NCBI GenBank assembly: GCA_900539655.1
Contig: UQCR01000059.1
Location: 1-41,195, forward strand
From: an uncultured Robinsoniella sp.
GTDB taxonomy: Bacteria; Bacillota; Clostridia; Lachnospirales; Lachnospiraceae
DNA length: 41,195 nt
Direction: 5' to 3'
Of the stretch, positions 26,093-34,396 are shown in pieces; position 1 is the stretch's first letter, and the number at the start of each line of letters is the position of its first letter. Below the pieces are notes generated by a model. The model had not been told where the DNA came from. It saw only the letters and a list, made by a program, of their open reading frames with translations, and searched no databases. The position numbers were made by a program, and so were the translations under genes.

Positions 26093-26449
26093 ATGGTATT
26101 TTCAGAATCATTGAAAAAAAACAAAGATTTCCAGTATGTATATAGGAAAGGAAAGTCTTTTGCAAACAGATATTTAGTTATGTATGTCTTAGAAAATCAG
26201 TTATCCGGGAACCGTCTTGGAATTTCGGTCAGCAAAAAAGTTGGCAATAGTGTAGTAAGGCATGGAATAACCAGATTACTAAGAGAGAGTTACCGGCTGA
26301 ATGAGTCCGGTTTTATGCCTGGATATGATATTGTGGTAGTTGCGAGAGTGAGTGCGAAAGATAAAAGTTTTGCTGAGATTCAGAGCGCACTTTTGCATTT
26401 AGGGAAACTTCATAACATATTTCATATAGAAAAGATTGATGGTAAATGA
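26093..26449 (+). CDS. rnpA: Ribonuclease P protein component
   Basis: This 118-aa basic protein starts VFSESLKKNKDFQYVYRKGKS and carries the RNase P signature region KKVGNSVVRHGITRLLRESYR (about 52-72). It assists the catalytic RNA in 5'-maturation of tRNAs. The frame extends to an ATG at 26072, but that start has no ribosome binding site. The ATG at 26093 follows AAAGGA and matches the family N-terminus. It overlaps yidD by 4 nt (ATGA). Confidence 0.95.
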   Translation: MVFSESLKKNKDFQYVYRKGKSFANRYLVMYVLENQLSGNRLGISVSKKVGNSVVRHGITRLLRESYRLNESGFMPGYDIVVVARVSAKDKSFAEIQSALLHLGKLHNIFHIEKIDGK

Positions 26450-26655
26450 AAAAATTATTAATCGGTTTGATTAAATTATATAGAAAATATTTATCGCCAT
26501 TAAAAAGCACCCGATGTCCTTATATACCTACGTGCTCACAGTACGGGTTAGAGGCAATTGAAAAATATGGTGCTGTTAAGGGAACCATCTTGACCTGCTG
26601 GAGGATTCTGAGATGTAATCCTTTTTCTAAGGGAGGATATGATCCTGTACCTTAG
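26446..26655 (+). CDS. yidD: Membrane protein insertion efficiency factor YidD
   Basis: This 69-aa protein has the conserved YidD core: LYRKYLSPL near residue 11, CPYIPTCSQYGLEAIEKYG (about 23-42), and a Trp/Arg segment CWRILRCNPFSKGGYDPVP at the C-terminus. It is a small peripheral membrane protein that aids YidC/Sec-dependent insertion. The start codon overlaps the rnpA stop, indicating translational coupling, and yidC follows 30 nt later. Confidence 0.95.
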   Translation: MKKLLIGLIKLYRKYLSPLKSTRCPYIPTCSQYGLEAIEKYGAVKGTILTCWRILRCNPFSKGGYDPVP

Positions 26656-26685
26656 AGTGTGTGACTAATTTAGGAGGAAAAAGTC

Positions 26686-27972
26686 TTGTCGAAAATGTTG
26701 TTAACAAAAAGTACAACATTCATTATTGGACCTGTTGCGGTAGCTTTAGGTTTCATTATGAATGCAATTTACCTGTTCTTGAATAATCTGTTCAATATTC
26801 AAAACATTGGTCTTTGTATTATTTTATTTACTATTGTTATTTATATGCTGCTGATGCCACTGACGATCAAACAGCAAAAGTTTTCTAAACTTTCAGCACA
26901 GATGAACCCTGAGCTTCAGGCAATTCAGAAAAAGTATAAAGGTAAACAGGATCAGGCTTCTATGATGAAGATGAACGAAGAAACAAAAACTGTTTACTCA
27001 AAATATGGAGTATCTCCTATGGGAAGCTGTCTGCAGCTCCTGATCCAGATGCCTATCTTATTCGCTTTGTATAAGGTAATCTGGAATATACCGGCTTATG
27101 TTGGCGGTATTAAAGATGCATTTATGCCTTTAGTGGACAAGTTACTGAATAACTCAGCTGCACAGACATTTTTAACTGATATTGCTTCTAAGAATCAGAT
27201 TAACTTTGAAAGTGCCGGATATAAAGCAGAGACGATTGTAGATACCTTATATAAATTTAAACCGGATGACTGGACAAACCTGGCTGGTAAATTTCCGGAT
27301 TTAAGTACCCTTATCACCGGAACACAGGATAAGGTGGACCATTTTAATAATTTCCTTGGATTGAATATAGCAGATGCTCCCATGAGTATGCTTCAGGCAG
27401 GACTTAAAACCGGAGCAATTCTGGTTATTATAGGAGCAATTGCAATTCCTGTTCTGGCTGGTTTAACACAGTGGTTTAACACGAAGCTGATGCCGCAGCC
27501 AGATGCAAACGGACAGGGTGGCACCATGGCAAGCTCCATGAAGACCATGAATATGATTATGCCGATTATGTCTGCAGTATTCTGTTTGACACTGCCGGCA
27601 GGTATGGGACTTTACTGGATCGCAGGTGCTGTAATCAGAAGTGTTCAGCAGATTATTGTTAACAAACATATGGACAGCGTAGATGTGGAAGCACTGATTT
27701 CCAAAAACCTGGAGAAGCAGAATAAGAAACGTGAAAAGATGGGCCTGCCTCCTCAGAAGATATCTAATCAGGCAAAATTGAATGTGAAGAACATTAATGA
27801 ACCTGTTTCACATCCTTCCACACGTGCAAAGGCTAATGTGAAAAAAGAAATGTCAGAAGAAGATATCAAGAAATCTACAGAATATTATAATCAAACCGCA
27901 AATGCAAAACCTGGAAGTATTGCTTCCAAAGCTAGAATGGTTCAGCAATACAATGAGAAGAATAAGAAATAG
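26686..27972 (+). CDS. yidC: Membrane protein insertase YidC/OxaA
   Basis: This 428-aa polytopic protein has hydrophobic segments at about 10-35, 40-62, 110-130, 240-265 and 285-320. This corresponds to the Gram-positive YidC (SpoIIIJ) core without the large periplasmic domain of E. coli. Landmarks are MLLMPLTIKQQKFS and SPMGSCLQLLIQMPILFALYK. A soluble basic tail of about 100 residues follows the last membrane segment. The start is TTG at 26686 behind AGGAGG; an ATG three codons later is an alternative. A roughly 100-residue insert between membrane segments (about 145-235) is larger than in B. subtilis. Confidence 0.94.
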   Translation: MSKMLLTKSTTFIIGPVAVALGFIMNAIYLFLNNLFNIQNIGLCIILFTIVIYMLLMPLTIKQQKFSKLSAQMNPELQAIQKKYKGKQDQASMMKMNEETKTVYSKYGVSPMGSCLQLLIQMPILFALYKVIWNIPAYVGGIKDAFMPLVDKLLNNSAAQTFLTDIASKNQINFESAGYKAETIVDTLYKFKPDDWTNLAGKFPDLSTLITGTQDKVDHFNNFLGLNIADAPMSMLQAGLKTGAILVIIGAIAIPVLAGLTQWFNTKLMPQPDANGQGGTMASSMKTMNMIMPIMSAVFCLTLPAGMGLYWIAGAVIRSVQQIIVNKHMDSVDVEALISKNLEKQNKKREKMGLPPQKISNQAKLNVKNINEPVSHPSTRAKANVKKEMSEEDIKKSTEYYNQTANAKPGSIASKARMVQQYNEKNKK

Positions 27973-27984
27973 GAGGGTTTTCTT

Positions 27985-28857
27985 ATGGATTACATTAAAG
28001 TGTCTGCAAAAACAGTTTCGGATGCTATCATTGAAGCATCAATTCAATTGGAAACATCCAGTGACAATATTGAATATGAAGTACTTGAGAATGGAAGCTC
28101 GGGATTTTTGGGGTTTGGTAGCAAACCGGCTGTCATTCGTGCAAGAAAGAAAGAATCTGTAGAAGATATTTTAGATACTCCTTTTTATACAGCACAGGAA
28201 AGCGTTGTGAAAAAGGAAGAAAAGCCTGTAAAGAAAGAACCCGTTCGAAAAGAAAGTATAAAACAAGAAAGCTTTAAAAAAGAAAGTATTAAAAAAGAAA
28301 GCATTAAAAAAGATAGTTTTAAGAGAGAACCTGCTTATAAAGAGGTTGCCGAAGAAGTAAGAGAAGTGAAAGAAACGATTAAAGTATCCAAGGCGCCAGC
28401 CAATAAAGAAGAGGTTGAAAAGTCTGCATATGAATTTTTGCAGGGCGTGTTTAAAGCAATGGAAATGAAAGTTGAAATAAAAGCTGAGTTTTCAGATGAT
28501 ACCTTGAGCGTTGATTTAAATGGAGATGATATGGGAGTCCTGATTGGTAAAAGAGGGCAAACCCTGGATTCTCTCCAATATCTTACAAGCCTTGTGGTTA
28601 ATAAAGGAAAAGCTTCTTATACCCGTGTGAAGCTGGATACGGAAAATTACAGAAACAGAAGAAAAGAGACATTGGAGAACCTGGCAAGAAACATTGCATT
28701 TAAGGTAAAGAAGACAAAAAGACCGGTATTTTTAGAGCCAATGAATCCTTATGAGAGAAGAATTATTCACTCAGCACTTCAAAATGATCCATATGTTACT
28801 ACACACAGTGAAGGGGAAGAGCCTTATCGTAAAGTAGTTGTTACAATAAAAAAATAA
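27985..28857 (+). CDS. jag: Jag/KhpB RNA-binding protein
   Basis: This 290-aa protein has three recognisable parts. The Jag_N domain (1-52, ending GSSGFLGFGSKPA) is followed by a charged linker (about 55-145) with tandem Lys-Glu-Ser-Ile units. C-terminal are the KH domain (about 150-225, with VLIGKRGQTLDSLQ) and the R3H domain (ending MNPYERRIIHSALQNDPYVTTHSEGEEP). KhpB/Jag binds RNA and affects cell-division and cell-wall genes in other Firmicutes. It follows yidC by 12 nt. Confidence 0.94.
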   Translation: MDYIKVSAKTVSDAIIEASIQLETSSDNIEYEVLENGSSGFLGFGSKPAVIRARKKESVEDILDTPFYTAQESVVKKEEKPVKKEPVRKESIKQESFKKESIKKESIKKDSFKREPAYKEVAEEVREVKETIKVSKAPANKEEVEKSAYEFLQGVFKAMEMKVEIKAEFSDDTLSVDLNGDDMGVLIGKRGQTLDSLQYLTSLVVNKGKASYTRVKLDTENYRNRRKETLENLARNIAFKVKKTKRPVFLEPMNPYERRIIHSALQNDPYVTTHSEGEEPYRKVVVTIKK

Positions 28858-28875
28858 TAATTTTATTATAAGGGG

Positions 28876-28942
28876 GTGTCGTGCAATTCCTCAGTGTATC
28901 CAAATATGGATAGGATTGATCAACTGGGAAATTGCACGGCAC
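28876..28942 (+). promoter_or_regulatory. Nested hairpin element between jag and mnmE
   Basis: GTGTCGTGCAATTCC (28876-28890) pairs with GGAAATTGCACGGCAC (28927-28942), with one bulge and one wobble. Within the loop TATCCA/TGGATA (28897-28912) forms a second small hairpin. The following sequence CTCTTTTAT is only weakly T-rich. It may be an attenuator or partial terminator that separates the ribosomal/yidC/jag and mnmE/mnmG/rsmG units. Confidence 0.65.
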
Positions 28943-28998
28943 TCTTTTATATGTTGTGAGAAAGAGCTGCCATGTATGTGGCATAGGAGGTAGGAAAA

Positions 28999-30375
28999 AT
29001 GAAAACGGATACCATTGCGGCCATTTCAACAGCAATGTCGACTTCCGGAATCGGGATTGTCAGAATGAGCGGCAGCGAGGTTTTTGAAATTATAGATCGA
29101 ATTTATCAGTCAAAAGGAAAGCAAAAAAAGTTATCCCTGGTACCCACTCATACGATTCATTACGGTTATATTATGGATGGTGATGAGATGGTGGATGAGG
29201 TACTGGTAATGGTTATGAGAGGACCTCGCAGCTTTACTGCGGAGGACACCATTGAGATTAACTGTCATGGCGGTGTCTATGCTATGAGACGGATCCTCGA
29301 AACAGTTATTAAAAACGGAGCAAGGCCTGCGGAGCCAGGAGAATTTACAAAGAGGGCATTCTTAAACGGGAGAATGGACCTGTCCCAGGCAGAGGCGGTA
29401 ATAGATGTAATTAATGCGAAAAATGAATATGCCCTGAAAAGCTCGGTCAGCCAGCTGAGAGGTTCGGTTATGGAAGTAATTAAGGAAATACGTGAGCAGA
29501 TTATCTATCATATTGCATTTATAGAATCGGCTTTAGATGACCCGGAGCACATCAGCCTGGATGGGTATGGCGGCGAGCTTCAGGAGGTGAACAATCAATT
29601 AATTGGTAAATTAGAGAAGTTGATTGCTTCCTCAGAAGATGGTAAGATGATGAAGGAAGGAATCAGGACGGTAATTGTAGGGAAGCCAAATGCTGGGAAG
29701 TCATCCCTTTTAAATATATTGGTAGGAGAGGAAAGAGCAATTGTCACGGACATTGCAGGGACAACCAGGGATATTCTGGAGGAGACTATACAGATTCATG
29801 GAATCAGCCTGAATATTATTGATACAGCGGGGATACGAAGTACCGAAGATGTGGTAGAGAAGATCGGAGTGTCCAGAGCAAAAGAATATGCTAAGGATGC
29901 AGATCTGATTATATATGTGGTGGATTCCTCCACGGAACTGGATGAGAATGACAGTGAAATCATAGAGATGTTAAGAGATAAAAAAGCAATTATACTTTTA
30001 AATAAAACAGATCTTCAAATGGTCACTTCGGAAGAGATGTTAAGAGAGAGAATTGATAAACCTGTGATTCCTATTTCGGCAAAAGAAAATAAGGGGATTG
30101 ATTCCCTTGAAACTATCTTAAAGGAAATGTTTTTCCATGGTGAAATTTCCTTTAATGATGAAGTTTATATTACAAATATACGGCATAAAACAGCGCTTGG
30201 TGATGCCCTTGCTGCTTTAAAACAGGTAAGGGAAAGTGTTGAAATTGGAATGCCGGAAGATTTTTATTCCATTGATTTGATGAGTGCATACGAGGAACTG
30301 GGAGGAATTATCGGGGAGTCTGTAGGAGAAGACCTGGTAAATGAAATCTTCAGTAAGTTTTGTACGGGAAAATAG
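28999..30375 (+). CDS. mnmE: tRNA uridine-5-carboxymethylaminomethyl synthesis GTPase MnmE
   Basis: This 458-aa protein has an N-terminal tetrahydrofolate-binding domain (1-118, starting TIAAISTAMSTSGIGIVRMSG), a helical domain and an inserted GTPase domain: G1 GKPNAGKSS (about 229-237), G3 DTAGI, G4 NKTD. The C-terminal motif is FCTGK with the essential Cys. With MnmG it modifies the wobble uridine of several tRNAs. A GGAGG site precedes the ATG, and mnmG starts 12 nt after the stop. Confidence 0.97.
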   Translation: MKTDTIAAISTAMSTSGIGIVRMSGSEVFEIIDRIYQSKGKQKKLSLVPTHTIHYGYIMDGDEMVDEVLVMVMRGPRSFTAEDTIEINCHGGVYAMRRILETVIKNGARPAEPGEFTKRAFLNGRMDLSQAEAVIDVINAKNEYALKSSVSQLRGSVMEVIKEIREQIIYHIAFIESALDDPEHISLDGYGGELQEVNNQLIGKLEKLIASSEDGKMMKEGIRTVIVGKPNAGKSSLLNILVGEERAIVTDIAGTTRDILEETIQIHGISLNIIDTAGIRSTEDVVEKIGVSRAKEYAKDADLIIYVVDSSTELDENDSEIIEMLRDKKAIILLNKTDLQMVTSEEMLRERIDKPVIPISAKENKGIDSLETILKEMFFHGEISFNDEVYITNIRHKTALGDALAALKQVRESVEIGMPEDFYSIDLMSAYEELGGIIGESVGEDLVNEIFSKFCTGK

Positions 30376-30387
30376 AAAGGACAGAAC

Positions 30388-32271
30388 ATGAATACAATAG
30401 AAGAAAATGTGGATGTGGTCGTAGTTGGAGCCGGACATGCCGGATGTGAAGCAGCCCTGGCAAGTGCCAGACTGGGCCTTGAGACAATTGTATTTACAGT
30501 CAGTGTGGACAGCATTGCCCTGATGCCTTGTAACCCCAATATCGGAGGAAGTTCAAAGGGGCATCTGGTGCGAGAAATAGATGCCCTGGGCGGGGAAATG
30601 GGAAAGAATATAGATAAGACGTTTATACAGTCCAAGATGTTGAATAAATCTAAGGGACCGGCAGTACATTCTCTGAGAGCCCAGGCAGACAAAGCCGATT
30701 ACAGCAGGGAGATGAGAAAGATCCTTGAGAATACAGATCATCTGACGATTAAACAGGCTGAAGTTACTGAAATTATTGTGGAGGATGGCAAAATCAGTGG
30801 CGTAAAAACTTTTTCAGGAGCTGTATATCGTTGTAAAGCATGTGTTTTATGTACCGGAACTTATCTGAAATCCCGATGTATATATGGAGACATCAGTAAT
30901 TATACGGGGCCAAACGGGCTTCAGGCGGCTAATTATCTGACAGATTCCCTGAAGGAAAACGGAATAGAAATGTTTCGTTTTAAAACAGGAACGCCGGCCA
31001 GAATTGACAAACGGTCTGTTGATTTTAGCAAAATGGAAGAACAATTTGGGGATGAGAGAGTAGTGCCGTTTTCATTTTCTACCAACCCTGAGGATGTACA
31101 GATTGACCAGGCATCCTGCTGGCTTACTTATACAAATGAAAATACACACGAAATCATAAAAAATAATCTGGACAGATCCCCGTTATATTCTGGTATGATT
31201 GAGGGAACGGGACCCAGATACTGCCCTTCCATCGAAGATAAAGTCGTTAAATTCTCCGATAAGAACAGGCATCAGGTATTTATTGAGCCAGAAGGACTTC
31301 ATACAAATGAAATGTATGTGGGCGGAATGTCAAGTTCCCTTCCTGAGGATGTTCAGACAGCAATGTACCGGACGGTTCCGGGGCTGGAAAAAGCTAAAAT
31401 TGTAAGAAATGCGTATGCAATTGAATATGATTGTATTAATCCCAGACAGTTAAATGCGGCACTGGAGTTTAAAAATATTAAAGGACTTTTCAGCGGCGGA
31501 CAGTTTAATGGAAGTTCAGGATATGAAGAAGCTGCAGCGCAGGGGCTGGTAGCCGGGATAAATGCCGCTTTGAAGATTCTGGGAAAAGAGCTGCTGGTGC
31601 TGGATCGTTCAGAATCATATATCGGCGTGTTAATTGATGACCTTGTAACGAAGGAAAACCATGAACCATACCGTATGATGACTTCCCGATCAGAATACCG
31701 GCTGCTGTTAAGACAGGATAATGCTGATCTTCGTCTGCGGAAAAAGGGATATGAGGCTGGGTTGATCTCAGAAGCGGAATATGAAGCGCTCTTAGAAAAA
31801 GAGAGACAAATAGTGGAAGAGACGAAAAGAGTGGAACATACAAATATAGGAGCATCTAAAGAGGTTCAAAGCTTTTTGGAAGCCCATAACAGCACCATTT
31901 TAAAGACGGGAACTACCCTGGGTGAACTGATCAGAAGACCGGAGCTGACATATGAAATGCTGGGTGAAATAGATGAAGGGCGTCCGCAGTTGTCAGAAGG
32001 AGTTCAGGAGCAGGTTAATATTAATATTAAATATGAAGGATACATTAAACGCCAGTTAAAACAGGTATCGCAGTTTAAAAAGCTGGAAAGCAGAAAGATA
32101 CCGGAAAGTATTGACTATGATGATATCAGCGGGCTTCGTATAGAAGCTAAACAAAAATTAAAACTGTATATGCCAATGTCGATAGGACAAGCGTCCAGAA
32201 TATCCGGTGTAACGCCTGCAGATATTTCAGTACTATTGATATATATGGAACAGTACGGAAGGAGGTCATAA
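30388..32271 (+). CDS. mnmG: tRNA uridine-5-carboxymethylaminomethyl synthesis enzyme MnmG
   Basis: This 627-aa FAD protein has the dinucleotide motif VVVGAGHAGCEAALASARLG (about 10-29). The conserved NPNIGGSSKGHLVREIDALGG follows near residues 50-70, then GLFSGGQFNGSSGYEEAAAQGL near 370-390. The C-terminal helical domain binds MnmE. It is partner of MnmE in wobble-uridine modification. Its TAA stop overlaps the rsmG start (TAATG). Confidence 0.97.
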   Translation: MNTIEENVDVVVVGAGHAGCEAALASARLGLETIVFTVSVDSIALMPCNPNIGGSSKGHLVREIDALGGEMGKNIDKTFIQSKMLNKSKGPAVHSLRAQADKADYSREMRKILENTDHLTIKQAEVTEIIVEDGKISGVKTFSGAVYRCKACVLCTGTYLKSRCIYGDISNYTGPNGLQAANYLTDSLKENGIEMFRFKTGTPARIDKRSVDFSKMEEQFGDERVVPFSFSTNPEDVQIDQASCWLTYTNENTHEIIKNNLDRSPLYSGMIEGTGPRYCPSIEDKVVKFSDKNRHQVFIEPEGLHTNEMYVGGMSSSLPEDVQTAMYRTVPGLEKAKIVRNAYAIEYDCINPRQLNAALEFKNIKGLFSGGQFNGSSGYEEAAAQGLVAGINAALKILGKELLVLDRSESYIGVLIDDLVTKENHEPYRMMTSRSEYRLLLRQDNADLRLRKKGYEAGLISEAEYEALLEKERQIVEETKRVEHTNIGASKEVQSFLEAHNSTILKTGTTLGELIRRPELTYEMLGEIDEGRPQLSEGVQEQVNINIKYEGYIKRQLKQVSQFKKLESRKIPESIDYDDISGLRIEAKQKLKLYMPMSIGQASRISGVTPADISVLLIYMEQYGRRS

Positions 32272-32993
32272 TGGCGGAAAAGAATAATGTTTTGATTGAC
32301 GGATGTCAGGAATTGGGAATACAGCTGACGGATGAACAGATTAATCAGTTTGAGACCTATTATGAGTTATTAGTGGAATGGAATAAAGTAATGAACCTTA
32401 CAGGCATTACGGAGTATGATGAGGTGATGCAGAAACACTTCGTAGACAGTTTATCTATCGTTAGGGCAGTGAATATAGGGGAATGTAAAAAAGTCCTGGA
32501 TTTGGGCACAGGAGCGGGCTTTCCGGGCATCCCTATTAAGATTGTATTCCCTCATTTAGAAGTTGTGCTCCTGGATTCCTTAAATAAAAGAATTAAGTTC
32601 TTAAACGAAGTAATAGGAAAGTTAGGTTTATCGGGAATAACCGCTATTCACGGCAGAGCAGAAGATTATGCGAAACAAAAAGAATACAGGGAAATGTTTG
32701 ATCTCTGTGTTTCAAGGGCAGTAGCTAATCTGTCTTCACTTTCTGAATATTGTATACCGTATACAATGTTGAAAGGAAAGTTTATTTCTTACAAATCCGG
32801 CAACATCGAAGAGGAATTAGCAAATGCAAAAAATGCAGTTTTTCTGCTGGGTGGAAAAATGCAAAAAGCAGTGAAGTTTACACTTCCGGGAAGTGATATT
32901 GAACGATCTCTTGTTGTTATTGAAAAGGTAAAAAAGACTCCGGGAAAATATCCGAGAAAAGCAGGGCTGCCGGCAAAAGAGCCAATCGTCTGA
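32271..32993 (+). CDS. rsmG: 16S rRNA (guanine-N7) methyltransferase RsmG
   Basis: This 240-aa SAM-dependent methyltransferase has motif I LDLGTGAGFPGIPI (about 73-86), the upstream MNLTGI region and the downstream RAVANLSSLSEYC segment typical of RsmG/GidB. It methylates a guanine in the 530 loop of 16S rRNA. GGAGGT precedes the ATG, which overlaps mnmG by one base. The transcript ends at the bidirectional terminator at 33143. Confidence 0.96.
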   Translation: MAEKNNVLIDGCQELGIQLTDEQINQFETYYELLVEWNKVMNLTGITEYDEVMQKHFVDSLSIVRAVNIGECKKVLDLGTGAGFPGIPIKIVFPHLEVVLLDSLNKRIKFLNEVIGKLGLSGITAIHGRAEDYAKQKEYREMFDLCVSRAVANLSSLSEYCIPYTMLKGKFISYKSGNIEEELANAKNAVFLLGGKMQKAVKFTLPGSDIERSLVVIEKVKKTPGKYPRKAGLPAKEPIV

Positions 32994-33142
32994 GTTTAAT
33001 AGATTGTAATATAAAGAGTAAATATTGAGTAAGTGTTGGATAAGTATTGATTGATTTGATTTGTGATAATTATATTAATTAAAATTAGCTTTATCTAGGG
33101 TTATGTCGTTACATTCGCAGCCCTGCAATAAAAATATAAAAT

Positions 33143-33186
33143 AAAAGACAATCATTCATAATTTTTATGATTGATTGTCTTTTATT
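33143..33186. terminator. Bidirectional terminator between rsmG and the hydrolase gene
   Basis: AAAAGACAATCA (33143-33154) and TGATTGTCTTTT (33172-33183) form a 12-bp stem, with a further CATA/TATG pairing inside. A/T runs lie on both sides, so it can serve the rightward rsmG transcript and the leftward hydrolase transcript. Confidence 0.88.
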
Positions 33187-33191
33187 TTTGT

Positions 33192-34136
33192 TTAAAGGAA
33201 TATATGAAGTTGTTCTAGGAAAGAATCAGCAGATTCCACCTGAGGTAGTGATTTGGTATCATTTACATAAGCTGTTTCAATTGCCGGATTAATTTCCATA
33301 TAAGCATTAATTATATTATTAATATCCTGACATTTATCTCCTGCAATAATAAAAATACTGTTATTAATTTCTTTAAGGGCATGTGCAATATTAACATTTA
33401 AATAAAGACCATTAAGACTGGAGAGTAAGTATTTCCCACCACTTTCTTTTAAATGAGCTGCTTCATAGTATACATCAATATATTTTCCTTTCAAACGGAA
33501 GGGGTTATAAATATACTCTTCTGTAAAGCGGTATTCTAAATTTGATTTGTTAATTATCATGTTATAAACTGTTGTTCCAATAATGGGAAGATCCATTAAT
33601 AATTTTGTCACCTTAGAACGTTTTCCTGGTATGCTGTTTAATTTGGAAAGCTTTTCAGGGTTCACCATAAAGATTTTGTTAAATAATTCGGAATCATTGT
33701 GACATGCCATTACGACAAAGGAAGATGATATTCCCGTGGCAGCAACATCTGTTTTTTGTCCGATAACTTTTTTTATAAAATCAGTAACCAATTGAACATA
33801 TAAAAAGTTTGTGTATGTTAAATTAGGCTTATCGGAACGTCCGCATCCTAATAAGTCAATGGCATATACAGTATGATTTTTTGATAATTTACGAACTACT
33901 TCATTCCATTCATAAGAGGATGAATAAGGAGTGAGGTCATGAATCAATAGTAAAGGGTTTCCATGACCGGTTTTGGTATAAAATATATTACCAAATCTCC
34001 ACTCAAAAAAGTTCCCGGTATTTGCGTTTAACATATTCTTTATTACAGCGGCTGAGGCAATACATTTATTAATAATGTGCATCACAGCAATTGCTAAAGT
34101 GGTGAGTAGAATCGTAGTTTTTATTTTGTGTTTCAT
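33192..34136 (-). CDS. Membrane-anchored alpha/beta-hydrolase homologue, possibly inactive
   Basis: This 314-aa protein has an N-terminal hydrophobic anchor (about 6-30) and an alpha/beta-hydrolase fold: oxyanion region LLLIHDLTPYSSS, VYAIDLLGCGRSDKP, and a nucleophile elbow read as TGISSSF. In the final conserved block, where active members have GHLPHLE, it reads KSLPQVE, so the usual catalytic His appears absent. The ATG at 34136 follows AAAGGGG; an upstream ATG at 34178 is less likely. It is transcribed toward oriC, opposite to its neighbours. The substrate is unknown. Confidence 0.8.
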   Translation of the reverse strand: MKHKIKTTILLTTLAIAVMHIINKCIASAAVIKNMLNANTGNFFEWRFGNIFYTKTGHGNPLLLIHDLTPYSSSYEWNEVVRKLSKNHTVYAIDLLGCGRSDKPNLTYTNFLYVQLVTDFIKKVIGQKTDVAATGISSSFVVMACHNDSELFNKIFMVNPEKLSKLNSIPGKRSKVTKLLMDLPIIGTTVYNMIINKSNLEYRFTEEYIYNPFRLKGKYIDVYYEAAHLKESGGKYLLSSLNGLYLNVNIAHALKEINNSIFIIAGDKCQDINNIINAYMEINPAIETAYVNDTKSLPQVESADSFLEQLHIFL

Positions 34137-34197
34137 AATGCTGTAACCCCTTTCTAAACAAAAATCGTGATTTTCCAACCACGCAAACCTTATCTAT

Positions 34198-34226
34198 ATT
34201 ATAATCTATATTGCATAGACTTACAA
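34198..34226 (-). promoter_or_regulatory. Promoter of the alpha/beta-hydrolase gene
   Basis: On the minus strand TTGTAA (34226-34221) is followed after 17 nt by a perfect TATAAT (34203-34198). Transcription would begin about 55 nt upstream of the start at 34136. Confidence 0.65.
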
Positions 34227-34396
34227 TTCTTTTTTTCTGGTAATACCTTTTTAAAGCATTATATTTTAAGAAAAAAGCAATTTAAGGGAATGTGAAAAAC
34301 TGCTTTCCTAATGTCGTAAATTAGTATATGATAGTATATAGAAATAAAAGTATTTATGGTTTATTAAAAAAGATGAAATTGTAAGAAGGAAAAATA

